From: Macrosoma leucophasiata
Taxonomy: Eukaryota > Arthropoda > Insecta > Lepidoptera > Hedylidae
Length of the DNA stretch: 64,000 nucleotides
Reading direction: 5' to 3'
NCBI GenBank assembly: GCA_036365455.1
Contig: JAWQUS010000022.1
Coordinates: 9,176,001-9,240,000 of the forward strand
In this document: piece after piece, positions 47,376 to 57,455 of the stretch
Numbering within the stretch: position 1 is the stretch's first letter
How the letters are laid out: each line of letters starts with the position of its first letter
Program-made: the position numbers and the translations under genes
Notes under the pieces: model-generated
Databases searched by the model: none
Told to the model about the DNA's origin: nothing
The model's input: the letters and a program-made list of their open reading frames with translations, nothing else

Positions 47376-47610
47376 AACCTAACAAAAAATAAAACTTTTT
47401 TGTTAATGAGTTATTTTTTGTTAACAAATTTTTAACATGTGAACTTCGACCCTTACCCTACTTAAATATGGTACTTATTAACTTCATTCAAGTAAACATA
47501 CCTGAAACAATACAAAGAGTATGATTAACATAATATCAAGGATTTCATTATTACGAAATTCGACAAATCTTTGCCGAACATTCGACATTTCGGCTATGAG
47601 CGTAGCCGAA

Positions 47611-47857
47611 TTAAGTGGCAAACAAGCATGCAGATCACGTAGATGTTAAGTGATGACTGCAGCCCGCACAAAGACTAAGGTCAAAATGCTGATGCGTTAC
47701 CACTCCTGAGGCTTAAGGTGTTATGCCTCTGTGCCGGAAATTACAGGGCCGTACATTACCACCTGACCGGAACACGATAGTGCTGAACACTACCATTTAG
47801 CGGCAAGTATATTAGTCAATGCGGTGGTGCCTACGCCCGCGAGCTCTACCACAAGTA
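47611..47857 (-). mobile_element. TGG-SINE A, variant with GATCACGTAGATG
   Basis: GCATGCAGATCACGTAGATG and GCCCGCACAAAGACTAAGG (deletion of CTATAGACACC) to GAGCTCTACCACAAGT. Shares these changes with 48286 and 48865. Confidence 0.85.
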
Positions 47858-48167
47858 AACTTATTTATATTCCCAATTATTTATACATAGCATCATTAAA
47901 ACCTAATACAATATTAAAAAGGTAGAATCTCAATAACAACCCCAGCATAGTCTAAATAAAATAAAGATGGAGCTAAAAATAGACAACCCCCGACCCTCGG
48001 GTATCAACGACCTTGTGCTCTGACCCTAGGTCGTCTGATGTCGTTCACCGTCTGGAAAACTTAGGTAATAAGCTTGGTACCTAGGTGCATAGCTGCAGGG
48101 CACCAGACTCTATAATGTAATATTATTATGATACTTGAACAAGTTTTTCTCGCGACATTGTTCGTAT
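47858..48167. other. No feature recognised
   Basis: Mixed sequence. GACCCTAGGTCGTCTGATGT near 48022 is unassigned. Confidence 0.35.
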
Positions 48168-48285
48168 TTTTTTATGAAAGTGCTAAATAATTTGCAATGG
48201 TAAGTGAGAATTGCAGGCAACTACACAAAAACCAAGGGTCAAAATGCAGATGCTTTGCCACTCCTGAGACTTTAGTTGATATGTG
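48168..48285 (-). mobile_element. TGG-SINE B 3' half, diverged
   Basis: T7 then AAATAATTTGCAATGGTAAG to GAGACTTTAGTTGATATG. A second SINE starts at its end. Confidence 0.65.
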
Positions 48286-48540
48286 TTTTTTTATGTAATG
48301 GAAGTGGTAAACAAGCATGCAGATCACGTAGATGTTAAGTGATGACTGCAGCCCACACAAAGACTAAGGTCAAAATGCTGATGCGTTACCACTCCTGAGG
48401 CTTAAGGTGTTATGCCTCTGTGCCGGAAATTACAGGGCCGTACATTACCACCTGACCGGAACACTATTGTGCTGAACTACATTAGACAATGCGGTGGTGC
48501 CTACGGCCGTGAGCGCCGTCACTAGAGCTCTACCACCAGT
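48286..48540 (-). mobile_element. TGG-SINE A, GATCACGTAGATG variant
   Basis: T7 to TCTACCACCAGT with a deletion of CATTTAGCGGCAAGTAT. It lies inside or against two B-type pieces (48168, 48549) that may be halves of one older SINE. Confidence 0.85.
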
Positions 48541-48548
48541 GAAAATTT

Positions 48549-48681
48549 ATTACGGAGCCGTGCATTATCATCTAACCCGAACACGATAGCGCTCAACACT
48601 ACCATTTAGCGGCAGATTGATTAGGTAATGTGTTGGTGCTTACGCTCCCGAGCTCCTACACTGGAGCTCTACCACCAGTAA
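48549..48681 (-). mobile_element. TGG-SINE B 5' half
   Basis: ACGGAGCCGTGCATTATCAT to GGAGCTCTACCACCAGT. With 48168-48285 it would make one B element split by the A copy. Confidence 0.75.
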
Positions 48682-48864
48682 TTTCTTGCTGATTCATCGG
48701 ATCACCCGATATCACAATAAAACATAACATTGACTTTGAAATATACAAAATACGCCAACGCAGAATCGAAGTCGCATCCACTCATGACTGGTCTTTGTCT
48801 GAGCCATCGGTGCATATGCACTACCACATTACCTAATCTGTCTTTAACTTTCTTTAATATTTTT

Positions 48865-49062
48865 ACTGGTGGTAGAGCTCCAGTGACGGATCTCGCGGGC
48901 GTAGGCACCACCGCATTAACTAATATACTTGCCGCTGACACCTTAAGCCTCAGGAGTGGTAACGCATCAGCATTTTGACCTTAGTCTTTGTGTGGGCTGT
49001 AGTCATCACTTAACATCTACGTGATCTGCATGCTTGGTTGCCACATCCATCACATAAAAAAA
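48865..49062 (+). mobile_element. TGG-SINE A with internal deletion
   Basis: ACTGGTGGTAGAGCTCCAGT to CTTGCCGCTGA, then CACCTTAAGCCTCAGG to the tail. Third member of the variant with CTACGTGATCTGCATGC. Confidence 0.85.
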
Positions 49063-49124
49063 GAAAAACTGAAATGATGTTATAGTGTCTCAGCTTCAAT
49101 GACGGAGCTCGCGGGCCCTTAAGC

Positions 49125-49440
49125 AAAGACGTTCCAAAATGTATGGAGCCCGCACCTTTTACACTTACCCCCTTATTCATAAACGTACATAAGATACGTT
49201 TTAGCTATAGAATGCTTTGTCCATGTCAGTTGCATTGTCAAATGTGCAGGATAGAAAAAGACAAAGGAGAGATTAGCAACACTTTAGCTAAAATACGTTT
49301 GTGAATAAGGGGGTAGGTACCTATATTGAGAAAAGAAGCATAAAATACTAAATCATTTATAAAATACTAAATCATTTACACAAATCATTTTCAGCTATTC
49401 AAATCGTTTATACCTTTAATTAATTGTCGTTATAATATTT
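49125..49440. repeat. Repeat J, interrupted by MITE-6
   Basis: GACGTTCCAAAATGTATGGA..TTTTACACTTA, MITE-6, TAGGTACCTATATTGAGAAA..CAGCTATTCAAATCG. Matches 35388-35500, with ATAAAATACTAAATCATT duplicated near 49340. Confidence 0.75.
49168..49313. mobile_element. MITE-6, complete, TA duplication
   Basis: CCCCCTTATTCATAAACGTA at the left, GTTTGTGAATAAGGGGG at the right, TA at 49166-49167 and 49314-49315. Orientation opposite to the other two copies. Confidence 0.88.
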
Positions 49441-49446
49441 CAAAAA

Positions 49447-49625
49447 CTGGTTGCCTGTAAAGTCGGTTTTACGGACGAAGATTTTACGTGACAACGTCTT
49501 TTTTCGCCGGTCCGGCAGGCCTCTCTCTCGTTCGGTGACTCATCGTTACGTTACCGGGCGTTACACTTTTTCATGAGTGACTCCGAGCCGCAACCTAATT
49601 TAAGACGTTGTCACGTCAAAACATA
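49447..49625. repeat. Repeat I (GTTGCCTGTAAAGTCGG)
   Basis: GTTGCCTGTAAAGTCGGTTT, then ACGTGACAACGTCTT facing AAGACGTTGTCACGT across about 125 bp. Inside: CGGTCCGGCAGGCCTCTCTC. Nearly identical to 60985-61180, which has 16 extra bases (CTCGGTAGAAAGGCAT). Confidence 0.8.
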
Positions 49626-49815
49626 ATGTCATAATAGCAACATGGTGACATATTGTTGTCATACAAAAATTACATTAAATAAATATTTCCGACATAAAAA
49701 CAACAACTCAAATTATTTTTTGGGTATATTTCTATGATGGTACGTATTTATCTCTATCTTTTGATATAGTGTACAAAGTCCGGTCCCAACATGGATCTTT
49801 TCCTTTATAGGATAA

Positions 49816-49997
49816 CTAGCTGTTGCCGATAACTAGCAGGCTTCGCCTGCGTGGATGTCGTTTTGTAAACTAAGTATCCTGTGTTCTTTGTCATAGTCAG
49901 CTCTACCTCTGTACCAAATTTCATTTAAATCGATTCAGTCGTATGGACGTGAAAAGGTAACTAGACAGACAGACAGACATAGTTACTTTCGCATTAT
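49816..49997 (-). mobile_element. HEL (GCGTAACTTTC type)
   Basis: CTAGCTGTTGCCGATAACTA with a small duplication, GCTTCGCCTGCGTGG, and GACAGACAGACAGACATAGT near the 5' side. The start (TTTCGCATTATTAAA) is worn. Confidence 0.7.
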
Positions 49998-50009
49998 TAA
50001 AAAAAGCAG

Positions 50010-50234
50010 GGATATATTTTTTTCGCTCAGTTGAACAAAATTTTCGTTTTCGTACACAAAAGTACCAGGCTACAAGAAACAGTTAGACGGTTGTTGCAAA
50101 ACAAAGGACAGCGAGTGCATTGTCCGAGCATTCACCTTGAAGGCTACGATTTGAGCTTTCGATATTCACTATTGCCAACTTCGCAGTATTTCTGCTTGCC
50201 TGGTACTAATATTGCATTTATCAGCCCACGTTGA
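50010..50234 (+). CDS. Unassigned 67-codon ORF, doubtful
   Basis: ATTTTTTTCGCTCAG before TTGAACAAA resembles a splice acceptor. The frame is then open to TGA at 50232-50234: NKIFVFVHKSTRLQETVRRL, LQNKGQRVHCPSIHLEGYDL, PGTNIAFISPR. Not seen elsewhere in the window and not part of any repeat I recognise. No domain known to me. It could be an exon of a host gene, a transposon piece, or chance. Codon composition alone cannot decide. Confidence 0.2.
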   Translation, partial: GYIFFAQLNKIFVFVHKSTRLQETVRRLLQNKGQRVHCPSIHLEGYDLSFRYSLLPTSQYFCLPGTNIAFISPR

Positions 50235-50930
50235 CTTACACAAATGAGCCTCTTTATTCAAGGGCTTGTAGTGAAAGAGCTCAACTGGAAGAGCTTAGGC
50301 TAAATTGTACTCGTAGTTCTGGTTCATGCATGTATTTTTTTACGTAATGATGTGGCAATTAAGCAAGTTATTATTAAAATGAAAAAGAAGATTCCATCAA
50401 AATCATTGCACTAACACAAATCCTAAAATGAAAAAAAAAGAATGATTTACTGCATAGCACATTTTTCTCTAGAGCTAAGATGTTCCATTTTTAAAACTGA
50501 CTGCTCCCTCGCGTACTATCTGTTCCCGGAATGAATAGCGGTCATTTATTCTTTTGGCTCTCATGTGAACGGACGTGCATGTAAATAATCCGCTGTTTGA
50601 AAAAAAAAGTTTTATAATGTTTTTGTGAGAGTAGGTTTGCAATTTTGGGATACATTATTTTAGACTGGATGGATCTCAGATAAGTTCATTCAAACGAACA
50701 AACTCATCAGTTTTATTTTTATTGTATAAGTACACGGATTGCTTTAAGTTTCCCATAGGCCCGTAATGTAATAGAATTGTATATATTAGAATTGTGTAGG
50801 TAATGTGCAGTTTAAGACCGGTCAAGTGCGTCTCGGGCCACGAGCATTGTAGGGTTCCGTATTTTCTAGGTTTGTATAATGTAATGAAAAAAAATAAATG
50901 AATATTTTCTATGGAGTCGTTCAAAATTTT
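50235..50930. other. No gene; repeat K start
   Basis: AAGACCGGTCAAGTGCGTCT near 50814 and GTAGGGTTCCGTATTTTCTA are repeat K. The rest is AT-rich and unassigned. Confidence 0.4.
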
Positions 50931-51030
50931 TGATGACTGCAGCCTATAGACCCACACAAAGGTCCAAATGCAGATGAGTTACCATTCCTGAGGGCTAAGG
51001 TGTTACACCTCTGTGCCGGAAATTACAAGG
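50931..51030 (-). mobile_element. TGG-SINE middle piece
   Basis: GATGACTGCAGCCTATAGAC to GCCGGAAATTACAAGG, lacking both ends. Confidence 0.75.
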
Positions 51031-51491
51031 ACAGATTAGCTTTTTCAGACCCTCTCCCCTCCTATTGTCACGCTGTGACACACTATCAGTGACCCTCCCC
51101 TAAAAAAAAATACGTCACAAAAAAATTAAGACCCTAATACCTCCTGAATATGTTTTTTTTTTTGTATTTAAAAATAGTAGAACGAAATATTAATTTAATA
51201 TCTTAATGTGCAGCAGTGATATGATATGCATGGACTTACTTAAAATTTAAATCTAATTCTTAAAAAAGATCTCCTTACACCTATTTATTGTCAATGCTGT
51301 CTAGCAACGCGTCCCAAGAGATTGTGAAAAAAACATATTAAGGTTATGTTTTTCCATATGGCATAATTTTTTGGGAAAATTCTGTGACTGTTCAATCAAC
51401 CTTTATATTACAAAAGCGCTTTACAGAAAAATTGGTACTGACTCACTCCGCGACACATTTAAAAATGAAAAGATATTAACTCTTACGTGTA

Positions 51492-52513
51492 TTAGGTCGG
51501 GGAAAAAGTTTCTTCGCATTTTTTAAGATAATTAAAAACATTTTTTAATATAGTTTATTTAAATTTAACTAAAGTATGTATGTACCATTTTGTTCGATAA
51601 CCTTTTGCCATCTTGTAGGTAGGGACATGACCCCATTGCTATAAAAATTTTGGGACTTCTCATCAAAATACCGCGACAAGTGGATTTGGCAGTCCTCTCG
51701 TGATGTTAACCTAACATTGCATAAAGAATTCTGAAGAGACCGAAACAGGTGGAAATCTGAAGGTGCAAGGTCAGGACTATACGGCGGATGCATTAACACC
51801 TCCCAGCCAAACTCTCATAATTTTTGCTGAGGGGCTATAGATGTGTGAGGTCTAGCGTTATCATGATGACACCACACCCCTCCTGTTGATCAATTCCGGC
51901 CGCTTTCTCTCAACTTCTTGCTTTAATCTCATCAGTTGTTCGCAGTAGAGTTCAGAATCGATAGTCCTGCCTGGTGGTAATAGCTCATAATGAATAATGC
52001 CCTTCCAATCCCACCACACACACAACATCACCTTATTGCGAGTTAACCCGGGTTTCGCCACAGTCTGTGAAGCCTGAACGGCCTTTGACCACGACCTTTT
52101 TCGCACGTTCTTGTCGTACGTGATCCATTTTTCATCACCAGTTATCAGCTTCTTCAAAATTTCCGGATTGAAAACGCTTAAACCAAATTTGTGCTACTCT
52201 CACAGACACTGCACTAGGTCCATAAACATCGCAAATTTTTTTTCGTGGCTTGCGTTGCATTTTTACCTTTACCTTTATAGTAGTAAAATTTTAAAATGTA
52301 TCGAATTTCTTCATTAGATTCACTCATTTTAACAGTACGAAAAACAAATGAAAATCACACACAGATTTGCCTAATTTGAATTTGGAATTATGTTCTTTAA
52401 AATTTTAACTTTCAATGATACCAAAACCAGCCATATACAAATACTACAGCCAAAGAGATTTTATTACAAGTTCATACATACTATAATGCGAAAAGACTTT
52501 TTCCCCAACCTAT
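51492..52513 (-). mobile_element. mariner element, ~1.0 kb deletion derivative
   Basis: TIRs of about 28 bp: TTAGGTCGGGGAAAAAGTTT at the left, AAAAGACTTTTTCCCCAACC at the right. TA at 51490-51491 and 52514-52515. Shorter than the usual 1.3 kb because the middle of the gene is gone. Confidence 0.9.
51569..52327 (-). pseudogene. mariner transposase, broken
   Basis: Minus-strand ATG at 52327. The N-terminal helix-turn-helix part reads MSESNEEIRYILKFYYYKGK and ends IWFKRFQSGNF. It is then joined directly to KKLITGDEKWITYD, so the linker and start of the catalytic domain are deleted. The catalytic core keeps TGDEKW (first D), HHDNARPH (second D, reached by a frameshift after NRRGVV) and YSPDLAPSDFHLF (third D). 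That spacing is of DD34D type. One in-frame stop follows PQQKL. The C-terminus (PTRWQKVIEQNGTYIL) is complete. The transposase is inactive as written, but the TIRs could be acted on by another copy. Confidence 0.9.
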
Positions 52514-52854
52514 TATTTATATTTTAGAAATATGTTTGTTTGCAAAGAAGCACACCAATTATATATTCATTAGTAAGAGCTGTGGTAATAGAATTATGAG
52601 AACTGAAAATAAGTATAATCTATGTGTGCCTAATTCAAGAAGTTCCCTGATCAGTAAATGTGCTTATGCTAGTGCAGTTCGAATTTCTAATTTGTTACCA
52701 TTAGAAATTAAAAAACTGGATGGTCCACTCTTTAAAAGACAGCTCAAGGTGTGGCTTTTATCGATGTCTTTCTATAAATTGAATGAGTACTATAATTATA
52801 AACATGCATAACGTGTATAACCTATTAGATTTGTATTTATAATACTTTTACTTA

Positions 52855-53680
52855 CAATTTACAATGCTACAAATGTAGATGATGTTTTCATAATGCAGAA
52901 GAAGTTAATAAGTATTATTATAAATATTGACCGCACCGAATCCTGCAGACACCATTTCACCAATTTAGGAATCCTAACCCTGGCAAGCATGTACATACTG
53001 GAACTATGTAAATTTTTGAAGAAAAACCCAGCTGTATTTGTTAACGCGCAACCTAGCAGATTGTATGAGGCACGGAAAAATAAAAAAAATCGTTTAAAAT
53101 TACCTCCAAGTCGCATCGATCTATTCAGGAAAAGCCCTTATGCCAGTGCAATACGGATATTCAATAAATTACCATATGAATTAGAACAGGAGCAAAACAC
53201 AAATCGATTTTTATATAAGTTGAAATCCATTCTTAACAACAAATGTTATTACAATCTCAATGAATTTTATAATGATAAACATTACATAATTAATTTGAAT
53301 ATTTACCTATTACAATTATTATTTATGTTGCAACTATAATAATTAATAATAATAATTAAATGAAAATATCTATTAAAACTAAAGCCTTATTGTGTTCATT
53401 ATATAATAACAATGCTGTTTCCAATTATAATTGATTTTGACATGATAGTAATACATAGATGAAATTAAGTCTGCTTCACGTTCAAATACCTAATTTCAAA
53501 TAGTTTTATATAATTTTACAATTTAAAATATGTACCAATATTAATATAATTAAATGACTCTGTAAACATATTGCCATACCCAAGAGGGTTTCATGATGCA
53601 CTTAAATAATTATTATTACCATCTGCACTAAACATCTCATGATTTATGCAATAAATGAATTGAAATTGAAATTTATAAAA
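52855..53680 (+). pseudogene. LINE-J1 copy B, C-terminus and 3' UTR
   Basis: NATNVDDVFIMQKKLISIII, RTESCRHHFTNLGILTLASM, YILELCKFLKKNPAVF, LPPSRIDLFRKSPYASAIRI, FNKLPYELEQ, YYNLNEFYNDKHY, stop at 53337-53339. Open for about 160 codons. The UTR ends in TGAATTGAAATTGAAATT, a short-repeat tail. Truncated at the 5' side, 40 bp after the stop of copy A. The two are clearly related but not recent copies. Confidence 0.8.
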
Positions 53681-53689
53681 AATATGTTT

Positions 53690-53938
53690 GTATAGGTACC
53701 TACTACTCGTATAAATATATTGAATGTCCGAAAAGGATAAACTGTTGTGTCGACTCTATTTTATAAACATCTGTAATGTACACAGTTACTGTTCAATAAA
53801 TAAATATTCTATTCTAATTTGATAAAATATTGTACTATCTTATTTATGGAATTAATAAAGGCTTTATTATTATTATAATGTGCTGTACCAATAAAGATAT
53901 TTTCAATTCAATTTCAATTTCAATTCAATTCAGCAAGC
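53690..53938 (+). mobile_element. LINE 3' UTR with (TTCAA)n tail
   Basis: Two AATAAA-like phrases (CAATAAATAAATATTC, CAATAAAGATATTTTC), then TTCAATTCAATTTCAATTTC. Probably another 5'-truncated LINE of the same broad type. Confidence 0.55.
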
Positions 53939-54147
53939 GTCATATTGCCGTGGACTCCCCGTCCCCCGTGTCACATTTTGTCACGCTCAGCAAGACCCCT
54001 TTGCATGCAAAAATATTATCTGAGCGGCCCCTTAGTGCGAATAGAGGCCGCGTTGAAGTTTTCTTCAATAATAACGCAACGTGTAGTTAGAGCATGCACC
54101 GAGGCCCATTCTGTTGCTGACCGTCATCACCACGTAAATGCATGCAG

Positions 54148-54375
54148 TTTTTTTTTTGTTACGAAGGTAGCAAACAAGCATGCAGTTCACATGGATGGTG
54201 TATTGATACAGCTTATATACACAAAAAGCATAGGTCAAATTGCCAGTGATGACTGAATTTTTGGTCTTGATTAAAGAAATTACATGGTCAGCCATTTAGA
54301 CGGACCACAATAGTGATGATCATTTGGCGGCAGCTAGATTAATTAGGTAATGCAGTGGTGCCTACGCCCTCAAGT
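54148..54375 (-). mobile_element. TGG-SINE B, diverged
   Basis: T10 then GGTAGCAAACAAGCATGCAG to GGTAATGCAGTGGTGCCTAC. The middle is rearranged (GCCAGTGATGACTG). Confidence 0.7.
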
Positions 54376-54414
54376 ACCTTATTTTATTATTTTGTGATAT
54401 AAAAAGTAAACCGA

Positions 54415-54620
54415 ATGTAATTGTGGAACGAACTTCCCTCTGAGATGTTCCCTCGGTGCTACAATATGGGGTTCTTCAAAAATGGCGTCAAAAGGGTCCT
54501 TCAGGGTTGGCAGCGCGTTGGCGATACCCCTGGTGTTGCAAATGTTCATAGGCGACGGTGACCACTTACCATCAGGTGGCCCGTCTGCTTGTCTGTCAAT
54601 TTAAAGACATAAAAAAAAAA
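54415..54620 (+). pseudogene. LINE-J2 C-terminus and 3' end
   Basis: NCGTNFPLRCSLGATIWGSS-like frames: the true frame gives LWNELPSEMFPRCYNMGFFK, NGVKRVLQGWQRVGDTPGVA with one frameshift at the P. Then GACCACTTACCATCAGGTGG and GTCAATTTAAAGACATAAAA. This 3' end is common in moths and butterflies. Confidence 0.75.
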
Positions 54621-54839
54621 TAACTTGTCCCTGCTAGTTAATCTCTTTCTTACAGAACTACAATGTATTGAAAATTAATTAGATAAGAGATCCGGATTAG
54701 ATCTGCCGTAAAAGTAACGGATACGAACACGATATTTATTTTCCTCGGATATCCAGCACATCACTGATCTATTCTATGCTATTGCTAACCTCTTTGGGAC
54801 AAAGACGTTAGATATCACTACATAGTAAAATGTCAAGAC

Positions 54840-54997
54840 ACTGTAAGTCAGTATTTTCTCTGTCTGTATGTATGCGTTAATCTCGGAATATTGTGAACGG
54901 ATTTTATTCCTGTTTGAAATGTTGGAAAAAGGGTTTTCTGAGGGAGGTTTTGTATCTATAATAAATGCTACCCTTGAGAAGCGGAGCGGGTTGCTAG
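54840..54997 (+). mobile_element. Helitron-like piece ending GCTAG
   Basis: GTATTTTCTCTGTCTGTATG to GCGGAGCGGGTTGCTAG. The next Helitron begins at the following base. Confidence 0.65.
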
Positions 54998-55252
54998 TCT
55001 TATATATATAAAAATCAATTGCTGTTCGTTAGTCTCACAAAAATTTGGGCACGGCTGGACTGATTTGGCTAATTTTGGTTTTGAATGATTTTAGGAAGTC
55101 CAGGGAAGGTTTAAAAGGTAAAAAAATATGAAGAAATTAAAGGGGAATACTAAAAACACAATTTCATTTTCCCATACAAATAGTCCGTATCCATCAAACC
55201 TTTGATACATTATTTCATTCTGAGGCAATATGAAGTTTGCCGGGTCAGCTAG
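54998..55252 (+). mobile_element. HEL (CAATTGCTGTTCG type), uninterrupted
   Basis: TCTTATATATATAAAAATCA to TTGCCGGGTCAGCTAG, followed by T. The empty form of 21301-21863. Confidence 0.8.
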
Positions 55253-55627
55253 TAAAACATAAAAAAAACTCGAAACCAAATTTCCGCATTAATAAACTCG
55301 GCTACTTATGTAAAATCGAAAGTACAACAATAAAACAAAAACACATATCGTGAGAACGAACAAAAAGGAATCCGTTACTTCACACCGTTTATCTATTGTT
55401 ATGAGCATAAAACGGTATTCTGTTTAAAAAAAAACAATTGTCATATTGAGGACGACTCGTCACGTGTGGTTATAACTCGGTCACAGTCTGACAATTTTAA
55501 CAGATATACTGCTTATGTATTACTTTATTATTTTAAGAACAATGCCATTTACGATGTTAAATATAAAAAATAAAAGTTGAAAATAAAATGCTCTTATGGT
55601 AGTTAGTAAGTAGGAACAGCAATTTTT
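55253..55627. other. No feature recognised
   Basis: AT-rich. ACGACTCGTCACGTGTGGTT near 55451. No ORF of note. Confidence 0.35.
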
Positions 55628-55829
55628 AAAATACGTAATGAAGTACGGTAACAAGGATACAGTTAACATTGATGGTAAGTAATAAAGGACTATAAAAATC
55701 TACATGAAATTAAAGATTTCGATGTGTTGTGCTGTGTTGATGCATTGCCCCTCTTGAGACCTAAGGTATTATGCCTCTGTGCCCGAAATTACAGGGCAGT
55801 ACATTAACAGCTGACCGGAAAACGATAGG
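55628..55829 (-). mobile_element. TGG-SINE, diverged, 5' end lost
   Basis: AAGTACGGTAACAAGGATAC to ACAGCTGACCGGAAAACGAT. A foreign stretch (GATTTCGATGTGTTGTGCTG) replaces the middle. GGGACTTGGCGTGAAGATAC at 55828 is a LINE-G scrap. Confidence 0.65.
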
Positions 55830-55842
55830 GACTTGGCGTGAA

Positions 55843-56152
55843 GATACTTCACGCCTGTAATCACCGAAGCGGTAGGCAAAGGTAAATGTATGGTTCAAGC
55901 ATACATGCAAACACCCATGATTCGCCCGCGTAACGATTTGGCCCATGTAACAGGTGGCGAGCCTATTAACATCTCCGGGCACATTACCAAACCTCGAGGT
56001 ACTGGGTAATTTCCAGAAAATGGGAAAATCCCAATGGAACCAGAGATATACGACTTTACACCATTATCTCAGATATCCCCCTACCCGGGAATCGAACCCA
56101 GGACCCCAGCGTAGTAGTAGTGGCCTGCTACCACTAGGCTACTGAGGCAGTT
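55843..56152 (-). mobile_element. tSINE-1, full length
   Basis: TACTTCACGCCTGTAATCAC (3' end) to GGCTACTGAGGCAG (5' head). GAATCGAACCCAGGACCCC intact. Confidence 0.87.
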
Positions 56153-56176
56153 AAAATTATCATGTTTTATAATCAA

Positions 56177-56527
56177 TTAGCGGCCCGACCCTGTTTTGCG
56201 CGGGTGCAATGTTACCTACCCTCTCCTATTCGTCTTAGCGTGATGATTATAGATATAGCCTAAAGCCTTCCTCGATATCTTTTATAGTTTAAGCAGCGTA
56301 CGCAAAATAAGTAACTCTTCTGGTTCATTTTTTTACACCTTGTGTCTGAAAACCCAAATATCTTACGGAACCCATTTTTTTTCAAACTAAAGTATAGTCT
56401 ATGTTACCCGTGGGTAATGTAGCTTTCGAATAGTGAAAGAATTTTTATAATCGGTCCAGTAGTTTTTGAGCCTATTCAATACAACCAAACAAAGTTTTCC
56501 TCTTTATAATACTCGTATTAGTATAGA
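56177..56527 (-). mobile_element. HEL (GGCCCGACC type), full length
   Basis: In sense it starts TCTATACTAATACGAGTATT and ends CAGGGTCGGGCCGCTAA, where CTAG is mutated. Interior GAGGAAGGCTTTAGGCTATA is typical of this subfamily. Confidence 0.75.
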
Positions 56528-56847
56528 TAAAAAATGCCACATACCAATTTCTGTTCCAAACCAATACATTTGAAAATGCACAAATTTTGCTTGCCATACG
56601 TTGGCCAAGTGTAAAAGAGCTTTTGTATGGATTTTCAATTCCAACACAAAAACTGTTTTCAATTAGAGAACAGTTAATAGTAGATTTAAATTGTACAAAG
56701 GGAAGCGCAATACAAAACAATGGTCAAGTGCGAGTCGGTCTCCAACTAGGATTCCGTAGTATTAAAATGTCAAATGTCTGACGTTGGGACGTGACGACCC
56801 ACCGCAAACTAGCGGAAGAATTTTCTTCTACAGCATTGGTGGTAGAA
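56528..56847. other. No gene; repeat K and GACGTGACGACCC pieces
   Basis: GGTCAAGTGCGAGTCGGTCT near 56722 is repeat K. Overlapping ORFs on both strands (56472-56781) are shadows of each other without motifs. Confidence 0.4.
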
Positions 56848-57081
56848 CTGGTGGTAGAGCTCCTGGCGCAAGCACCACCGCATTGCCTAATATACTTACC
56901 GCTAAATGGTAGTGTTCAGCACTATCGTGTTCCGGTCAGGTGGTAATGTACGGCCCTGTAATTTCCGGCACAGAGGCATAACACCTTAGCCCCCAGGAGT
57001 GGTTACGCATCTGCATTTCAACGTGGGTCTTTGTGTGGGTGTCTATAGGCTGCAGTCATCACTTAACATCACTGTGAACTG
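56848..57081 (+). mobile_element. TGG-SINE A, tail lost
   Basis: ACTGGTGGTAGAGCTCCTGG (the hairpin part of the head is deleted) to CACTGTGAACTGATC. Confidence 0.87.
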
Positions 57082-57104
57082 ATCACATCCTGCTTTAACT
57101 TTAA

Positions 57105-57455
57105 CAGATTTCTTTAAGTTAGAGAAGGATGTGAAATGTTCCAATAACTTTAACTTACAATATAAGTGAAAGGCTAAACAGATATACAATGCGAATGTGG
57201 ATGGTTGCAGAGGCCCAGGAAGACCAAGGCTGACCTACCATGACCAAATAGGTCGAGTTCTGTCTGATGGTGGGGTCAAAAGTCTTAGGAATCGGCGTGC
57301 ATGTATGAAGAGAATGATGAAGGTAGACGAGGCACGAGAGGTTTGTCTGAACCGGGATATCTGGCGCTCTACACTCTTTGCCTACCCCGTTAGGGACCTG
57401 GCGTGAAGATACATACATACATACATACATACATACAATGTAAGTGCAACCCAGC
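57105..57455. repeat. Host repeat of a LINE-G insertion
   Basis: GAGAAGGATGTGAAATGTTC and, after the LINE, TAAGTGCAACCCAGCCT occur together at 9008-9075 without interruption. Confidence 0.65.
57169..57433 (+). pseudogene. LINE-G C-terminus with 13-bp target duplication
   Basis: AKQIYNANVDGCRGPGRPR-like start through LRNRRACMKRMMKV to LFAYPVRDLA TGA and seven ATAC repeats. Flanks TACAATATAAGTG (57156-57168) and TACAATGTAAGTG (57434-57446). Confidence 0.9.

Larger units (their letters stand above)
51290..52814 (+). pseudogene. LINE-J1 copy A, reverse transcriptase C-terminus split by mariner
   Basis: Before the mariner: VFPYGIIFWENS, FILQKR and, one frame on, RKIGTDSLRDTFKNEKILTL TC. After it: YILEICLFAKKHTNYIF, RENKYNLCVPNSRSSLI, AYASAVRISNLLP, SFYKLNEYYN, stop at 52809-52811. 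These blocks follow the usual order of a Jockey-like reverse transcriptase tail (YGIIFWG, FxLQKR, ILTLPSLYI). It has an in-frame stop, one frameshift, and the transposon insertion. Confidence 0.8.
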
